Translations under genes and position numbers: made by a program | Origin: Sanguibacter suarezii NBRC 16159 | GTDB taxonomy: Bacteria > Actinomycetota > Actinomycetes > Actinomycetales > Cellulomonadaceae | DNA length: 64,000 nt | Assembly: GCF_001552735.1 (NCBI RefSeq) | Contig: NZ_BCRT01000010.1 | Location: forward strand, 485,676 to 549,675 | Reading direction: 5' to 3' | Notes under the pieces: generated by a model | Databases searched by the model: none | What the model saw: only the letters and a program-made list of their open reading frames with translations | Told to the model about the DNA's origin: nothing | In this document: piece by piece, positions 23,550 through 32,934 of the stretch | Layout: the number at the start of each line of letters is the position of its first letter | Numbering within the stretch: the stretch's first letter is position 1

Positions 23550-24071
23550 TCAGGACTCCGCGGCCTTGATGATCTTCTCGTCGCCCTCGTTGACGGCCTT
23601 GACGACGGCGTCGTAGTCGCCCTTGTCGATCGCCTTGTCGACCTTCTTGGTCGCCTTGTCGACGGCCCTGTCGACCCGGTCCAGGTAGAGGTCGTCGACG
23701 ACAGCGACGATGGCGGAGGACCCGGCCGGCAGCCACTCGTCCGCGTCCACCCCGATCTCCTTCTCCTCGTGGCGCTTGACGATCGCCCCGACGCCGGCCC
23801 CGATCCCGGCACCGATCACCGTCGTGAGCAGCAGCGGGGGTGCGAACAACCCGACCACCAGACCCGCGACCGCACCGACGGCCGTTCCGCCGCCCACCAG
23901 CTGGCCGCCGTGCTCCTTGACCTTGACCTCGCCGGAGGAGTCGCGGGACAGCACCACCGCAGCCACGACCGCCGTGTCTCCGACCTCCTTGAGCGCCTTG
24001 AAGTCCTCGGCAGCAGCGGACTCGTCGTCGCTGTAGGTGGCTACCAGCAGTGTGTAGTTCGGATCCGTCAT
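23550..24071 (-). CDS. DUF1269-type membrane-associated protein
   Basis: ATG at 24071 is better spaced from AAAGGT than the ATG at 24074. The 173 residues show the DUF1269 plan: LLVATYSDDESAAAEDFKAL, DTAVVAAVVLSRDSSGEVKV, a glycine-rich membrane region (GGTAVGAVAGLVVGLFAPP, GAGIGAGVGAI) and SSAIVAVVDD. A charged Asp/Lys-rich tail follows. The family is linked to stress but its role is unknown. Its neighbour usp is also stress-related. Confidence 0.87.
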   Translation of the reverse strand: MTDPNYTLLVATYSDDESAAAEDFKALKEVGDTAVVAAVVLSRDSSGEVKVKEHGGQLVGGGTAVGAVAGLVVGLFAPPLLLTTVIGAGIGAGVGAIVKRHEEKEIGVDADEWLPAGSSAIVAVVDDLYLDRVDRAVDKATKKVDKAIDKGDYDAVVKAVNEGDEKIIKAAES

Positions 24072-24209
24072 CATGCGACCTTTCGTCGGACTGGCTGGGG
24101 CCCTCCGGACTGGAAGAACCCGTGCACCTCAGTCTCGCAACGCGATCGAGACGCCGTATCACCCACTTCCAATGAGGTGAGTGCCTCTGTGGCGGTCCGA
24201 TACTGAGAC

Positions 24210-24626
24210 GTGATCCTTCGACGTCCCGCAGTCTCACTGACCTGTTCAGCGGCCCTGGTGGCCACGCTGGCGCTCGCGGGCTGCGGTGGTGACGACGCAC
24301 CCCCCGAGGTGTGCTCGTCGGTCTCCTCGCTCCAGCAGTCCGTGGCCCAGCTCGGCGACTTGGAGATCGGTCAAGGCACGCTCACGGAACTGCAGGACAC
24401 CTTCAAGACTGTCCAGTCGGACCTGCACGAGGTCGCCGCCGACGCCGGGGACGAGTTCGGCGACGAGGTCGATGCCGTCGAGCAGGCAGCATCCGCGGTC
24501 GGGGAGAGCCTCCAGGGGGTCGTCGCGGCGCCGTCAGGCACGACGCTGGCTGCGGTCGGCGCGGCCGTGCAGGAGCTGGGCACCTCGATGTCCGCCCTCG
24601 AGGACGCCCTCACGACCACCTGCTGA
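24210..24626 (+). CDS. Small lipoprotein, unknown function
   Basis: GTG at 24210 gives 138 residues. It starts with a lipoprotein signal (SAALVATLALAGC, lipobox LAGC at about residue 25). The mature part is helical and acidic with two more Cys (PEVCSSVSS near its start, TTTC at the very end), which could pair. It would be anchored outside the membrane. No family is recognised. Confidence 0.78.
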   Translation: MILRRPAVSLTCSAALVATLALAGCGGDDAPPEVCSSVSSLQQSVAQLGDLEIGQGTLTELQDTFKTVQSDLHEVAADAGDEFGDEVDAVEQAASAVGESLQGVVAAPSGTTLAAVGAAVQELGTSMSALEDALTTTC

Positions 24627-24631
24627 TAGCG

Positions 24632-25236
24632 ATGCCCGCCTCAGCCACCCGGTTGGCTCGGGTCAACACTGTCGCCGCGGTCGCGTTCATCCTGGGCGGG
24701 TCGCTCTTCGCGCTCGGCGCTCTGCTCGCCCAGCTGCAGGTCGGCAGCATTCGTCAGGTGGACCTGGTCTATCTCGTCGGAGGAGTGTGGTTCAGCGCCG
24801 GTGGTGGGGCTGGCAGCCGCAGCAGATCGACTGGCGCAGCGCGGCCGTGCTGTTCGTCGGCACGCTGTTCTTCGGAGTCAGCCTGGTCGCCGCCTTCGCC
24901 TCTGACCTGACTGCCCGCCAGGCGGACCTGCGGATCTGGCTCCCGGACATGGTCGGCTGCGTGTGCTTCCTCGTCTCCGGGCACCTGGCCCTGCTCGCTG
25001 CCCGCCGCACCCGTCGTCGCAGCAGGCACGGTGACCTCGGGTGGTGGGTGGTGGCGGTCAACCAGGTGGGGTCGGTGCTGTTCTTCCTCGCAGGGCTCGC
25101 GGCCTTCGTCCGCCCGGCGACGTCTGCTGTGGTCAACCTCGCGTTGGTCAACTGGGGAACCTGTGCGGGCGCGGGGTGCTTCGTCGTGGCCGGGGTCCTC
25201 CAGCTCAGAGAGCGTCCGCTCACCAGCCGGGGGTGA
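24632..25236 (+). pseudogene. Membrane protein with frameshift (YrhK-like tetraspan)
   Basis: ATG at 24632 opens a helix-rich frame (VNTVAAVAFILGGSLFALGA, VDLVYLVGGVWFSAG) that loses sense near 24800. The next frame at once continues with RWWGWQPQQIDWRSA and about 130 residues of clear membrane protein (LFVGTLFFGVSLVAAF, WLPDMVGCVCFLVSGHLALL, WWVVAVNQVGSVLFFLAG) ending at 25236. The total length is one base short of a multiple of three. A one-base deletion, possibly with a small in-frame loss, or a sequencing error splits the gene. Confidence 0.72.
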
Positions 25237-25325
25237 GGCGCCCGGCGACGGGCGGGCGTGTACTGGAGGTGTGCTCCCTGGACGGGCGCACCATGGCGGC
25301 TGGGATGAACAGGTGGTGGGTGGAG

Positions 25326-26159
25326 ATGTGTCGTTGGCTCGCGTACTCGGGGTCCCCGTTGCTCCTGGAGGACCTGCTCTTCAAGCCCGAGAACTCCCTC
25401 GTGGTGCAGAGCAGGCACTCGCGCATGGGCGCAGAGTCGGTCAACGGCGACGGCTTCGGGGTCGGTTGGTACAGCACCCAGGCGGTGCCGGGGGTGTTCA
25501 CCAGCACCGAGCCGGCGTGGAACGACCGCAACCTTCGCGAGCTCTCGGCGCAGGCCAAGACCGGACGGCTGTTCGCCCACATCCGCGCCACGACCGGCAC
25601 CGCCGTCCAGCAGACCAACTGCCACCCCTTCCGCCACGACGACTGGCTGTGGATGCACAACGGCTCCATCACCGACTTCCCGACGGTCAAGCGTGACCTC
25701 GCACTGGCCGTGGCCCCCGAGCTGTTCCCGGACATCGAGGGCTCGACCGACTCCGAGCTGTTCTTCTACCTCGCCCTGACCTTCGGTCTGGAGGAGGACC
25801 CGCCGACCGCGGTGGCGCGGGCCGTCGGGCTGATCGAGGAGACCGGTCACCGGCACGGGATCGAGCAACCGATCCAGATGACGGTGGCCACCACCGACGG
25901 GAACGCGACGTGGGCCTTCCGCTACTCCAGCGCGCACGAGTCCCGGTCGCTGTTCCACAGCCAGGACGTCTCGACGCTGCGCCAGCAGTACCCCGAGCAC
26001 CCCGTCCTCCACGAGCTGTCCGACGACGCACGCCTGGTGGTCTCTGAGCCGCTGGGGAACCTGCGCGGGGCCTGGCGTGAGGTACCTGAGTCCACCTGCC
26101 TCGTCGTCCGTGAGGGCCGTGAGACGATGCACGAGTTCGTGCCCTCGCGCGTGGGGTAG
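25326..26159 (+). CDS. Class II glutamine amidotransferase (YafJ-like)
   Basis: ATG at 25326 was chosen because it places the nucleophile Cys at residue 2 (MCRWLAYSG). The 277-residue Ntn-hydrolase continues with NGDGFGVGWY, FAHIRATTG, NCHPFRHDDW and MHNGSITDF, all typical of the GATase II domain. Without an attached synthase domain it is a stand-alone amidohydrolase. Related proteins include ergothioneine EgtC and YafJ, but no egt gene is nearby. The substrate is unknown. Confidence 0.88.
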   Translation: MCRWLAYSGSPLLLEDLLFKPENSLVVQSRHSRMGAESVNGDGFGVGWYSTQAVPGVFTSTEPAWNDRNLRELSAQAKTGRLFAHIRATTGTAVQQTNCHPFRHDDWLWMHNGSITDFPTVKRDLALAVAPELFPDIEGSTDSELFFYLALTFGLEEDPPTAVARAVGLIEETGHRHGIEQPIQMTVATTDGNATWAFRYSSAHESRSLFHSQDVSTLRQQYPEHPVLHELSDDARLVVSEPLGNLRGAWREVPESTCLVVREGRETMHEFVPSRVG

Positions 26160-26185
26160 CCGAGCAGAAGCCGTGGGAGGCCGCT

Positions 26186-26737
26186 ATGTCATCGCAGTCG
26201 TCGTCGTTCCAGTCTCCGCCGCGGATCGAGGAGCGACCTGCGCGGCCCTACGTCGCGATCCGCGCGAGCGTGACGATGGCGGAGATCGCTGACGCCCTGC
26301 CTCCGCTCACTGCGGAGGTCATCGCCTGGTTGAAGGCTCGTGGTGTCTCCCCGGACGGACCCGAGCTGTGGCGGTACCTGACCATCGACATGGCCGGCGA
26401 GCTGACCATCGACGTGGGTTTCCCCGTGGCCGAGCCTCTCGACGGAGACGACCGGGTGCTCTCGGGCGAGCTGCCCGGCGGCCCCTACGCGGTCGCGCTC
26501 TTTCACGGGCACCCCGATGGACTCATGCAGGCCACCGCCGACCTGCTGCGGTGGGGCGAGGAGACCGGCGTGACGTGGGACAAGCACCCCGACGGCCCGG
26601 GCGAGGCCTGGGGGGCACGCATCGAGTGGTACCTCAACTCCGAGGAGCCGGACCTGGATGCCTGGGACACCGAGCTCGCCTTCCTCACGTCCGCGAGGCC
26701 CGGTACCGCGCCCGCCACGCCGGCGGCCGGGTCCTAG
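26186..26737 (+). CDS. GyrI-like small-molecule-binding domain protein
   Basis: The 183-residue protein carries a single GyrI/BAE-like effector domain: ERPARPYVAIRASVTMAEI, WRYLTIDMAGELTIDVGFPV and LPGGPYAVALFHG, ending with ARIEWYLNS. Such domains bind lipophilic or cationic compounds; stand-alone copies may hydrolyse or sequester toxins. It follows the amidotransferase by 26 bp and may be co-transcribed. Its end overlaps the convergent helicase gene by four bases. Confidence 0.85.
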   Translation: MSSQSSSFQSPPRIEERPARPYVAIRASVTMAEIADALPPLTAEVIAWLKARGVSPDGPELWRYLTIDMAGELTIDVGFPVAEPLDGDDRVLSGELPGGPYAVALFHGHPDGLMQATADLLRWGEETGVTWDKHPDGPGEAWGARIEWYLNSEEPDLDAWDTELAFLTSARPGTAPATPAAGS

Positions 26738-27984
26738 CGCTCCCGCTGGGAGCCGGAGGCACGGGCGGAGCGCACCGCCTGACCGGCGCCGGTGGTCTTG
26801 GACGGGCGCACATAGGCGGCCGCCTCACCCACCAGTCGCGTGACCGCGGCGCTGCCGACGGTCACGACCTGCGGCTTCGCACTGATCTTGGCCAGACGCG
26901 CCAGATCACGCATCTCCCCGTGCTGCTCGGGGAGCACGATCGTCACCACGTCGCCCCCGCGACCGGCGCGCGCGGTGCGCCCCGACCGGTGCAGGTAGGA
27001 CTTGTGCTCGGTGGGTGGGTCGACGTGGACCACCAGCTCGATGTCATCGACATGGATGCCTCGGGCTGCGACGTCCGTGGCCACGAGCACCCGGACGATC
27101 CCCGCAGTGAAAGCCTCGAGGTTGCGCTCGCGGGCGTTCTGCGCGAGGTTCCCCTGCAGGTCGACCGCGGGGATCCCCTGAGCGGTGAGTGCCTTCGCCA
27201 GGTTCTTGGCCTCGTGCTTGGTCCGCGTGAACAGCACCCGCCGTCCGCTGCCTGAGGCCAGCCGGGAGACGACGGCGTACTTCGTCGCGGCGTCGGGCAC
27301 GGCGAAGACGTGGTGGGTCATGGCAGCGACGGGGGACTGCACGCTGTCGACGGAGTGGACGGCCGGCCGGTCGAGGAAGCGCTCCACGAGCAGGTCCACG
27401 CCGTTGTCCAGGGTGGCGGAGAACAGCATGCGCTGCCCGCGCCGAGGCGTCTTGGCCATGATGCGCTTGACCCCGGGGAGGAACCCCAGGTCAGCCATGT
27501 GGTCGGCCTCGTCCAGGACGGTGACCTCCACCGTGTCCAGCGTGAGGACCTTCTGCTTGAGCAGGTCCTCCAGCCGCCCGGGGCACGCGATGACGATGTC
27601 GACGCCGCCGTTGAGGGCCGAGACCTGGCGGCGCTGGGAGACCCCACCGAAGATCACCGTGGTGACCAGGCCGAGCGCTCGGGCCAGCGGCTCCATCGTC
27701 GCGTTGATCTGGTTAGCCAGCTCGCGGGTGGGGCACAGCACGAGGGCGCGCGGGCGGCGGACCGGGAGCCGGGACGGTGCCGCGGCGAGCCGCGTGACCA
27801 GTGGGAGGGTGAAGGCGAGCGTCTTGCCCGAGCCGGTGCGTCCGCGCCCGAGGACGTCCCGCCCCGCCAGGGTGTCAGGGAGCGTGGCCGCCTGGATGGG
27901 GAACGGGCTCGTGATGCCCTGATCGGCGAGGGCCTGGTGCAGGGCGGGGGGCAGGGGGAAGTCCTGGAAGCTCGTCATCGACAT
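26734..27984 (-). CDS. DEAD-box RNA helicase
   Basis: The 416 residues hold all core motifs: Q motif (FQDFPLPP, PFPIQAATLP), Walker A GRTGSGKT (48-55), PTRELANQ, DEADHM in place of DEAD-x, SAT, then ATDVAARGIHVDD and HRSGRTARAGRGG in the second domain. It unwinds RNA, probably in ribosome assembly or cold adaptation. The C-terminal tail is short and lacks a DbpA domain. ATG at 27984 or 27978 could be the start. Confidence 0.94.
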   Translation of the reverse strand: MSMTSFQDFPLPPALHQALADQGITSPFPIQAATLPDTLAGRDVLGRGRTGSGKTLAFTLPLVTRLAAAPSRLPVRRPRALVLCPTRELANQINATMEPLARALGLVTTVIFGGVSQRRQVSALNGGVDIVIACPGRLEDLLKQKVLTLDTVEVTVLDEADHMADLGFLPGVKRIMAKTPRRGQRMLFSATLDNGVDLLVERFLDRPAVHSVDSVQSPVAAMTHHVFAVPDAATKYAVVSRLASGSGRRVLFTRTKHEAKNLAKALTAQGIPAVDLQGNLAQNARERNLEAFTAGIVRVLVATDVAARGIHVDDIELVVHVDPPTEHKSYLHRSGRTARAGRGGDVVTIVLPEQHGEMRDLARLAKISAKPQVVTVGSAAVTRLVGEAAAYVRPSKTTGAGQAVRSARASGSQRER

Positions 27985-28121
27985 GGTGCCCCCATTGTGC
28001 CTGAGTCGAGCGGCGGTCCACGGCGATCCTCACCTGAAGCGGATGAGGACCTCCCCGGCTGCCCGACCTACCGTGAACAGGGAAGATCCGCCTCGAAACG
28101 GTCACCGGAAGGGACGTCGCG

Positions 28122-29654
28122 ATGGTCAGCTCCACGCAGGTCAGCACCCGGGCGGGCGGGGTGCTCGCGGCCACGTGCGTCTCCACCCTCGTGGTCAACG
28201 CGAACACCTCCGCGATCAGCATCCTGCTCCCCGCCATCTCGGCGGACACCGGGATGTCGGTGACCACCCTGCAGTGGGCGGTCACCGGGTACTCCCTCGT
28301 CGGCGCCGCGGTGATCGTCACCGCCGGGTCCTTGGGCGACGTCTTCGGGCGACGTCGGATCTTCCAGCTCGGGTTGGCCCTGTTCGTGGTCTCCTGCGTG
28401 CTCATCGCGCTCGCGGACTCGGGCGGGATGGTCATCGCCGGCCGGGTGATCCAAGGGGCCGCCGGAGCCACCATCCTGGCCTGTGGTCTCAGCCTGCTGT
28501 CCGTAGCCAACACCGGGGACGCACAGCTGCGGGCGGTGTCCTTGTGGGGAGCCGCGGCGGCCGTCGGGGCCGCTGCCGGCCCGCTGGTCGGCGGGGTGCT
28601 CGTGGACGCCACCGGCTGGCAGGGGCTGTTCTGGATCGACGCGGGCATCGCGGTGCTGTGCATGGTGCTGACCGTCGCGACCGTGCGCGAGTCGAGGGAC
28701 CCGGACCGGCCACGCACCATCGACTACGCGGGGACGGTGCTCATCGCCCTGACGCTGACCCCGCTCATCCTCGGGGTGACCAAGAGCGGGGAGTGGGGGT
28801 GGATCTCGGCCGGCACCCTGGGGTGCTTCGCCCTCACGGTGGCCGCTGCCATCGCCTTCGTCGCTGTGGAGGGGCGGGTCGCGGTGCCGCTCGTCGACCT
28901 CGCTCTGCTGCGCAACCGCGTGCTGGTGGGCTCGACCGTCGCCATCCTCATCGCCGCCGGGACGATCAACGGCCTGATGTACCTGCTCAGCCTGTACTTC
29001 CAGGACCCGGCCACGCTCGGCTTCAGCCCGCTCGAGGCGGGCCTGGCGACCTTGCCGGCGACCGTGGGGCTGGTGGTCATCGCTCCCTTGGTGCCCAGGC
29101 TGGCCGCGCGGCTCGGCGGCAGGCAGACCATCGGGGTCGGCTTCGCCGTGACGACCGTCGGGTTCGTCCTGGTGGGCTTCGTCGATGACGCGTGGGCGTA
29201 CCGCGCCTTCTTGCTGCCGCTCCTCGCCATCGCCGTGGGGATGGGGATGGCCAACGGTCCGGCGTCGTCGGCGGCGACCGCCTCGGTCCCGGAGAAGCAG
29301 GTCGGTGGCGCCTCGGGAGTCTCCAACATGGCGCGGTACGTCGGCGCCGCGGTGGCCACCGCCCTGGCCGCCACCGTCTACGGCGACGTCATCGCCAACC
29401 GGACCGACGACGGCGCGTCCGCCGGGGACGCCCTGGCGGCCGGCCTGGGCGCGGCCTCGTGGATGATGGCGATCTTCAGCTTCCTCGGGGTGCTCATGGC
29501 CTTCGTCATCGCCCGGCACCGCGAGCCCAAGGGCACCGTGAGCGACGCCGCCGCTGCCGCTGCGGCGCACACCTACACCCTGCCGACCTCGGCGACGCCC
29601 GGACGCGCCGGCGGTGAGCACGACGCAGCCCGCACACCCCAGGAGGAGTCATGA
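28122..29654 (+). CDS. MFS transporter, DHA2-type (about 14 helices)
   Basis: The 510-residue protein has about 14 membrane segments. Typical signatures are LQWAVTGYSLVGAAVIVTAG, GDVFGRRRIFQLGLALF (motif A), GRVIQGAAGATIL and GPLVGGVLVDATGWQGLFWID (motif C). DHA2 members export drugs or metabolites by proton antiport. It opens a tight operon with peptidases and an amino-acid permease and overlaps the next gene (ATGA). Export of peptides or their products is an inference from this context. Confidence 0.92.
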   Translation: MVSSTQVSTRAGGVLAATCVSTLVVNANTSAISILLPAISADTGMSVTTLQWAVTGYSLVGAAVIVTAGSLGDVFGRRRIFQLGLALFVVSCVLIALADSGGMVIAGRVIQGAAGATILACGLSLLSVANTGDAQLRAVSLWGAAAAVGAAAGPLVGGVLVDATGWQGLFWIDAGIAVLCMVLTVATVRESRDPDRPRTIDYAGTVLIALTLTPLILGVTKSGEWGWISAGTLGCFALTVAAAIAFVAVEGRVAVPLVDLALLRNRVLVGSTVAILIAAGTINGLMYLLSLYFQDPATLGFSPLEAGLATLPATVGLVVIAPLVPRLAARLGGRQTIGVGFAVTTVGFVLVGFVDDAWAYRAFLLPLLAIAVGMGMANGPASSAATASVPEKQVGGASGVSNMARYVGAAVATALAATVYGDVIANRTDDGASAGDALAAGLGAASWMMAIFSFLGVLMAFVIARHREPKGTVSDAAAAAAAHTYTLPTSATPGRAGGEHDAARTPQEES

Positions 29655-30808
29655 CCAGCACGCCGCCGCCCAGCACGCCGCCCACCCGCACGCCGCCGCC
29701 ACCGTTCACCGTCGAGGACTACACCGCGCGCATGCGCCGGGCCGCCGCCGACGCCGCGGCGGCGGGCCTGGACGGGTTGGTCATCACCCCGGGGCCGGAC
29801 CTGGTATGGCTCACCGGCTACCGGCCCACCGCCGTCACCGAGCGGCTCACCGCGCTCGTGCTCACCCCGGGCCAGGACCCGGTCCTGCTCCTGCCGCGGC
29901 TGGAACGGGCAGACGCCGAGGACGCGGTCGCAGCGCCGAGCCTGACGATCATCGACTGGACCGACGGGGAAGACCCGTTCGCACGTCTCGCGGCCTTCGT
30001 CGGCGCGCACGCGAGCATGGGCATCGCCGACTCAGCCTGGGCGCTGCACCTGCTCGGCCTGCAGGACGCGGTGCCCGGGTCCTCCTACCGTGCGCTGACG
30101 CAGTGCCTGCCGATGCTGCGGGCGGTCAAGGACGCCGACGAGCTGGCCCGGCTCGCTGCGGCCGGTGCGGCGGCAGACGCCACCTACGAGCAGATCGTCG
30201 ACGTGCCCTTCGCCGGACGCAAGGAGACCGACGTCGCAGCGGACCTCGCGCGCCTGCTGCGCGAGCACGGGCACGAGCAGGTGGACTTCACCGTGGTGGG
30301 CTCCGGACCCAACGGCGCCAACCCCCACCACGAGGCCGGCGACCGGGTGATCGAGGAAGGCGACGCGGTCGTCCTGGACTTCGGCGGCTTGATGGACGGC
30401 TACGGCTCGGACACGACCCGGACGGTGTGCGTGGGGGAGCCGTCCGCCAGGCTCCGCGAGGTGCACGAGGTCGTGCGGGTGGCCCAGCAGGCCGGGGTCG
30501 ACGCGGTCCGCCCGGGTGTCGCGTGCCAGGAGGTCGACCGGGCGGCGCGCGCGGTCATCACCGACGCGGGCTACGGCGAGCAGTTCATCCACCGCACCGG
30601 CCACGGGATCGGCACCACGACCCACGAGCCGCCCTACATGATCGAGGGTGAGGAGCAGCCGCTCATCCCGGGGATGTGCTTCTCCGTGGAGCCGGGGATC
30701 TACCTCACCGGTGAGCTCGGGGTGCGGATCGAGGACATCGTCACCGTCACCGACACCGGAGCCGTGCGGTTCAACACCACCGACCACGGTCTGCGCGTCG
30801 TCGGATAG
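29651..30808 (+). CDS. M24-family metallopeptidase (Xaa-Pro peptidase-like)
   Basis: The 385 residues have a creatinase-type N-terminal domain and a pita-bread catalytic domain with metal ligands in LDFGGLMDGYGSDTTRT (two Asp), HRTGHGIG (His), FSVEPGIYL (Glu) and VRIEDIVTVT (Glu). It cleaves Xaa-Pro bonds in dipeptides or peptide N-termini. The first 25 residues are Pro-rich and unusual. It overlaps the MFS stop and sits in a peptide-use operon with a permease and an M20 peptidase. Confidence 0.92.
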   Translation: MTSTPPPSTPPTRTPPPPFTVEDYTARMRRAAADAAAAGLDGLVITPGPDLVWLTGYRPTAVTERLTALVLTPGQDPVLLLPRLERADAEDAVAAPSLTIIDWTDGEDPFARLAAFVGAHASMGIADSAWALHLLGLQDAVPGSSYRALTQCLPMLRAVKDADELARLAAAGAAADATYEQIVDVPFAGRKETDVAADLARLLREHGHEQVDFTVVGSGPNGANPHHEAGDRVIEEGDAVVLDFGGLMDGYGSDTTRTVCVGEPSARLREVHEVVRVAQQAGVDAVRPGVACQEVDRAARAVITDAGYGEQFIHRTGHGIGTTTHEPPYMIEGEEQPLIPGMCFSVEPGIYLTGELGVRIEDIVTVTDTGAVRFNTTDHGLRVVG

Positions 30809-30941
30809 CCAGCGCTCGCGCACCGGACCGGAACGCGCGGGTGCTCCGGATATCACCTGTTGTGGGTGAGGTTCGACGGGCTCTGCCGGATCCACACTCA
30901 AGGCACAGGCTCGACTCACGACGCCCTGGACGGAGGCACCC

Positions 30942-30995
30942 ATGACTACCCATGCGTCCCATCTCCTCACCCCGCCTCGGCAGGCCGTGCTGTGA
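30942..30995 (+). CDS. 17-residue leader ORF coupled to the permease
   Basis: GGAGG (30932-30936) is 5 bases from an ATG that opens MTTHASHLLTPPRQAVL and stops at TGA 30993-30995. That stop overlaps the permease GTG at 30992 (GTGA). Ribosomes finishing this ORF would be placed at the permease start, so it probably controls or enables its translation. Pro-Pro and two His codons could make it sensitive to amino-acid supply. Confidence 0.55.
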   Translation: MTTHASHLLTPPRQAVL

Positions 30996-32461
30996 GCGCC
31001 GCGGACATCCCCGCCGACGGCGCAGCCGCCGTCCCCGCGCCGGTCGCCCGCACCCGGGCGACCAGCACCCAGTGGATCTCCTGGGTCGCCCTGGCCATGA
31101 TGACCACCAGCTCGGTCGCCAGCCTGCGGGCGGCGCCCACCATGGCCGTCTACGGCCTGGCCTGCGTGTTCCTCTACCTGCTGCCCGCCCTCGTCTTCCT
31201 GCTCCCGACCTCGCTGGTCTCCGCCGAGCTCGCCTCGGGCTGGACTGGCGGCGTCTACAAGTGGGTCTCGGAGGGCATCTCCAAGCCGATGGGCTTCCTG
31301 GCGGTGTGGTGCCAGTTCGCGATGACGATCTTCTACTACCCGAGCCTGCTCGGCTTTGTCGCCAGCACCCTCGCCTACGTCTTCAATCCCGACCTGGCCA
31401 GCAGCGGGGTGTGGACGGCCGCGGTGATCATCGTCGTGTACTGGTCCGGCGTCTGGGTGTCCTCGCGCGGGACCAAAGGAGTGGCCGGGATGGCCAGCGG
31501 GGGCCTGATCATCGGCACCCTCATCCCGGGGGTCGTGCTGGTGACCCTGGGCATCGTCTTCCTCGGAGACGGGAACCCGTCCGCCGCCCCGATGACCGCA
31601 GAGAACATCTTGCCGGCCTGGGCCGGGCTCTCCAGCCTCGTGCTCATCGTCAACAACTTCCTGTCCTACTCCGGCATGGAGATGAACGCGGTCCACGTCT
31701 CCTCGCTGAAAAAACCCGACAAGGAGTTCCCCAAGTCGATGTTCCTGGCCATGGGCATGGTGCTGGCGATCTTCATCCTCCCGGCCCTCGCGATCAGCTG
31801 GATCGTGCCGGCCGAGCAGCTCTCCCTGACCGCCGGGGTGATGCAGGCCTTCGACGCCGTCTTCTCCAACTTCGGCTGGCAGTGGCTCACGCCGATCGTG
31901 GGGATCATGCTCGTCACCGCGTCCCTGGGTGGGATGCTCACCTGGCTGGCCGGCCCGTCCAAGGGGCTGCTGCTCATCTCGCGGCAGGAGGGGTACCTGC
32001 CACCGTTCCTGCAGCGCCTGAACAAGAACGGCGTCCAGCAGAACATCCTCGTGGTCCAGGGCGTGGTCACCACCGTCATCGGCCTGGCCTACGCCCTCAT
32101 CCCCAACGTCTCCAGCGCCTACTGGATCTTCTCCGTCATCACCACGCAGGTGTATCTGATCATGTACCTGCTCATGTTCGTGGCGGCGGTGCGGCTGCGG
32201 CGCCTGCAACCCGACCATCGCCGCGGCTACCGGGCCCCGATGCTCCTGGGGCTGTGCGGGGTCGGCTTCGGAGCGTCCTTGGCGGCGCTGCTCGTCGGCT
32301 TCATCCCGCCGTCGCAGTTCGCCTCGGGCAGCCCGCTCGTCTACTTCCTCATCGTCGGTGGCGGCGCGCTGGGCCTCGGCCTCTTCGTGCCGTTCCTCTT
32401 CTACCGCTTCCGCAAGCCGTCGTGGAAGCAGCCCGTACCTGAGGAGGTGACCCCCTCATGA
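30992..32461 (+). CDS. APC-family amino-acid permease
   Basis: GTG at 30992 gives 489 residues; an in-frame ATG at 30860 would add an unlikely N-terminus. About 12 membrane segments are visible (SWVALAMMTTSSVASLR, VYGLACVFLYLLPALVFLLP, GWTGGVYKWVSEGI, ILPALAISWIV, and others), close to the glutamate:GABA antiporter group of the APC superfamily. It likely takes up or exchanges an amino acid released by the two peptidases. The start is coupled to a 17-codon leader. Its stop overlaps the next gene. Confidence 0.9.
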   Translation: MSAADIPADGAAAVPAPVARTRATSTQWISWVALAMMTTSSVASLRAAPTMAVYGLACVFLYLLPALVFLLPTSLVSAELASGWTGGVYKWVSEGISKPMGFLAVWCQFAMTIFYYPSLLGFVASTLAYVFNPDLASSGVWTAAVIIVVYWSGVWVSSRGTKGVAGMASGGLIIGTLIPGVVLVTLGIVFLGDGNPSAAPMTAENILPAWAGLSSLVLIVNNFLSYSGMEMNAVHVSSLKKPDKEFPKSMFLAMGMVLAIFILPALAISWIVPAEQLSLTAGVMQAFDAVFSNFGWQWLTPIVGIMLVTASLGGMLTWLAGPSKGLLLISRQEGYLPPFLQRLNKNGVQQNILVVQGVVTTVIGLAYALIPNVSSAYWIFSVITTQVYLIMYLLMFVAAVRLRRLQPDHRRGYRAPMLLGLCGVGFGASLAALLVGFIPPSQFASGSPLVYFLIVGGGALGLGLFVPFLFYRFRKPSWKQPVPEEVTPS

Positions 32462-32934
32462 CCGCACCAGCACAGACCCCAGTCCCCGCGCCGCCTGAGC
32501 ACCAGTCGCGGCGAGAGCGCACCTGGATCTACGTCGTGTCCTGCATCATCCTGCTCGCTCTGGCGGTGTGGGCTGTCCTCGCCTTCAGCGCGGTGCGCGA
32601 GAGCGTCCGTGCCCAGGAGAAGGCCGACGAGCTGATCGCCGCCCTCCAGGACGCTGGACTGCGCACCCCGGAGAGAGACCAGATCATCCGGGTGCTCGGT
32701 GAGGACGGCGGCGCGACCTGCTCCAGCCCGAACGAGGCCCTGTCCAGGGCGACCCTGCTCGCGCTGCTCAGCAACGGCGCCACCGGACCGGGAGAGCGCC
32801 CGGTCATCGCCGACAGCCGAGCAGTCCGGGGCCAGCTCATCATCATCGAGGTGTACTGCCCCGAGGAGCTGGAGGACTTCCAGCAGTTCATCGACGACCT
32901 CAAGACCGACGACGTGGCGGGAACCCGATCATGA
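32458..32934 (+). CDS. Small single-pass membrane protein
   Basis: The 158-residue protein has one membrane segment near residues 22-42 (WIYVVSCIILLALAVWAVLAF) and an outside domain with two Cys (GATCSSPNEAL, VEVYCPEEL-like) that may pair. It overlaps the permease stop (ATGA) and the next gene's start. It may be an accessory subunit of the permease or peptidase. I recognise no family. Confidence 0.75.
   Translation: MTAPAQTPVPAPPEHQSRRERTWIYVVSCIILLALAVWAVLAFSAVRESVRAQEKADELIAALQDAGLRTPERDQIIRVLGEDGGATCSSPNEALSRATLLALLSNGATGPGERPVIADSRAVRGQLIIIEVYCPEELEDFQQFIDDLKTDDVAGTRS

Noticed and set aside
30032..32218. A 728-residue minus-strand protein
   Set aside because: It is an antisense shadow of the M24 peptidase and permease genes: rich in Arg, Gly, His and Asp, no family features, no ribosome site.
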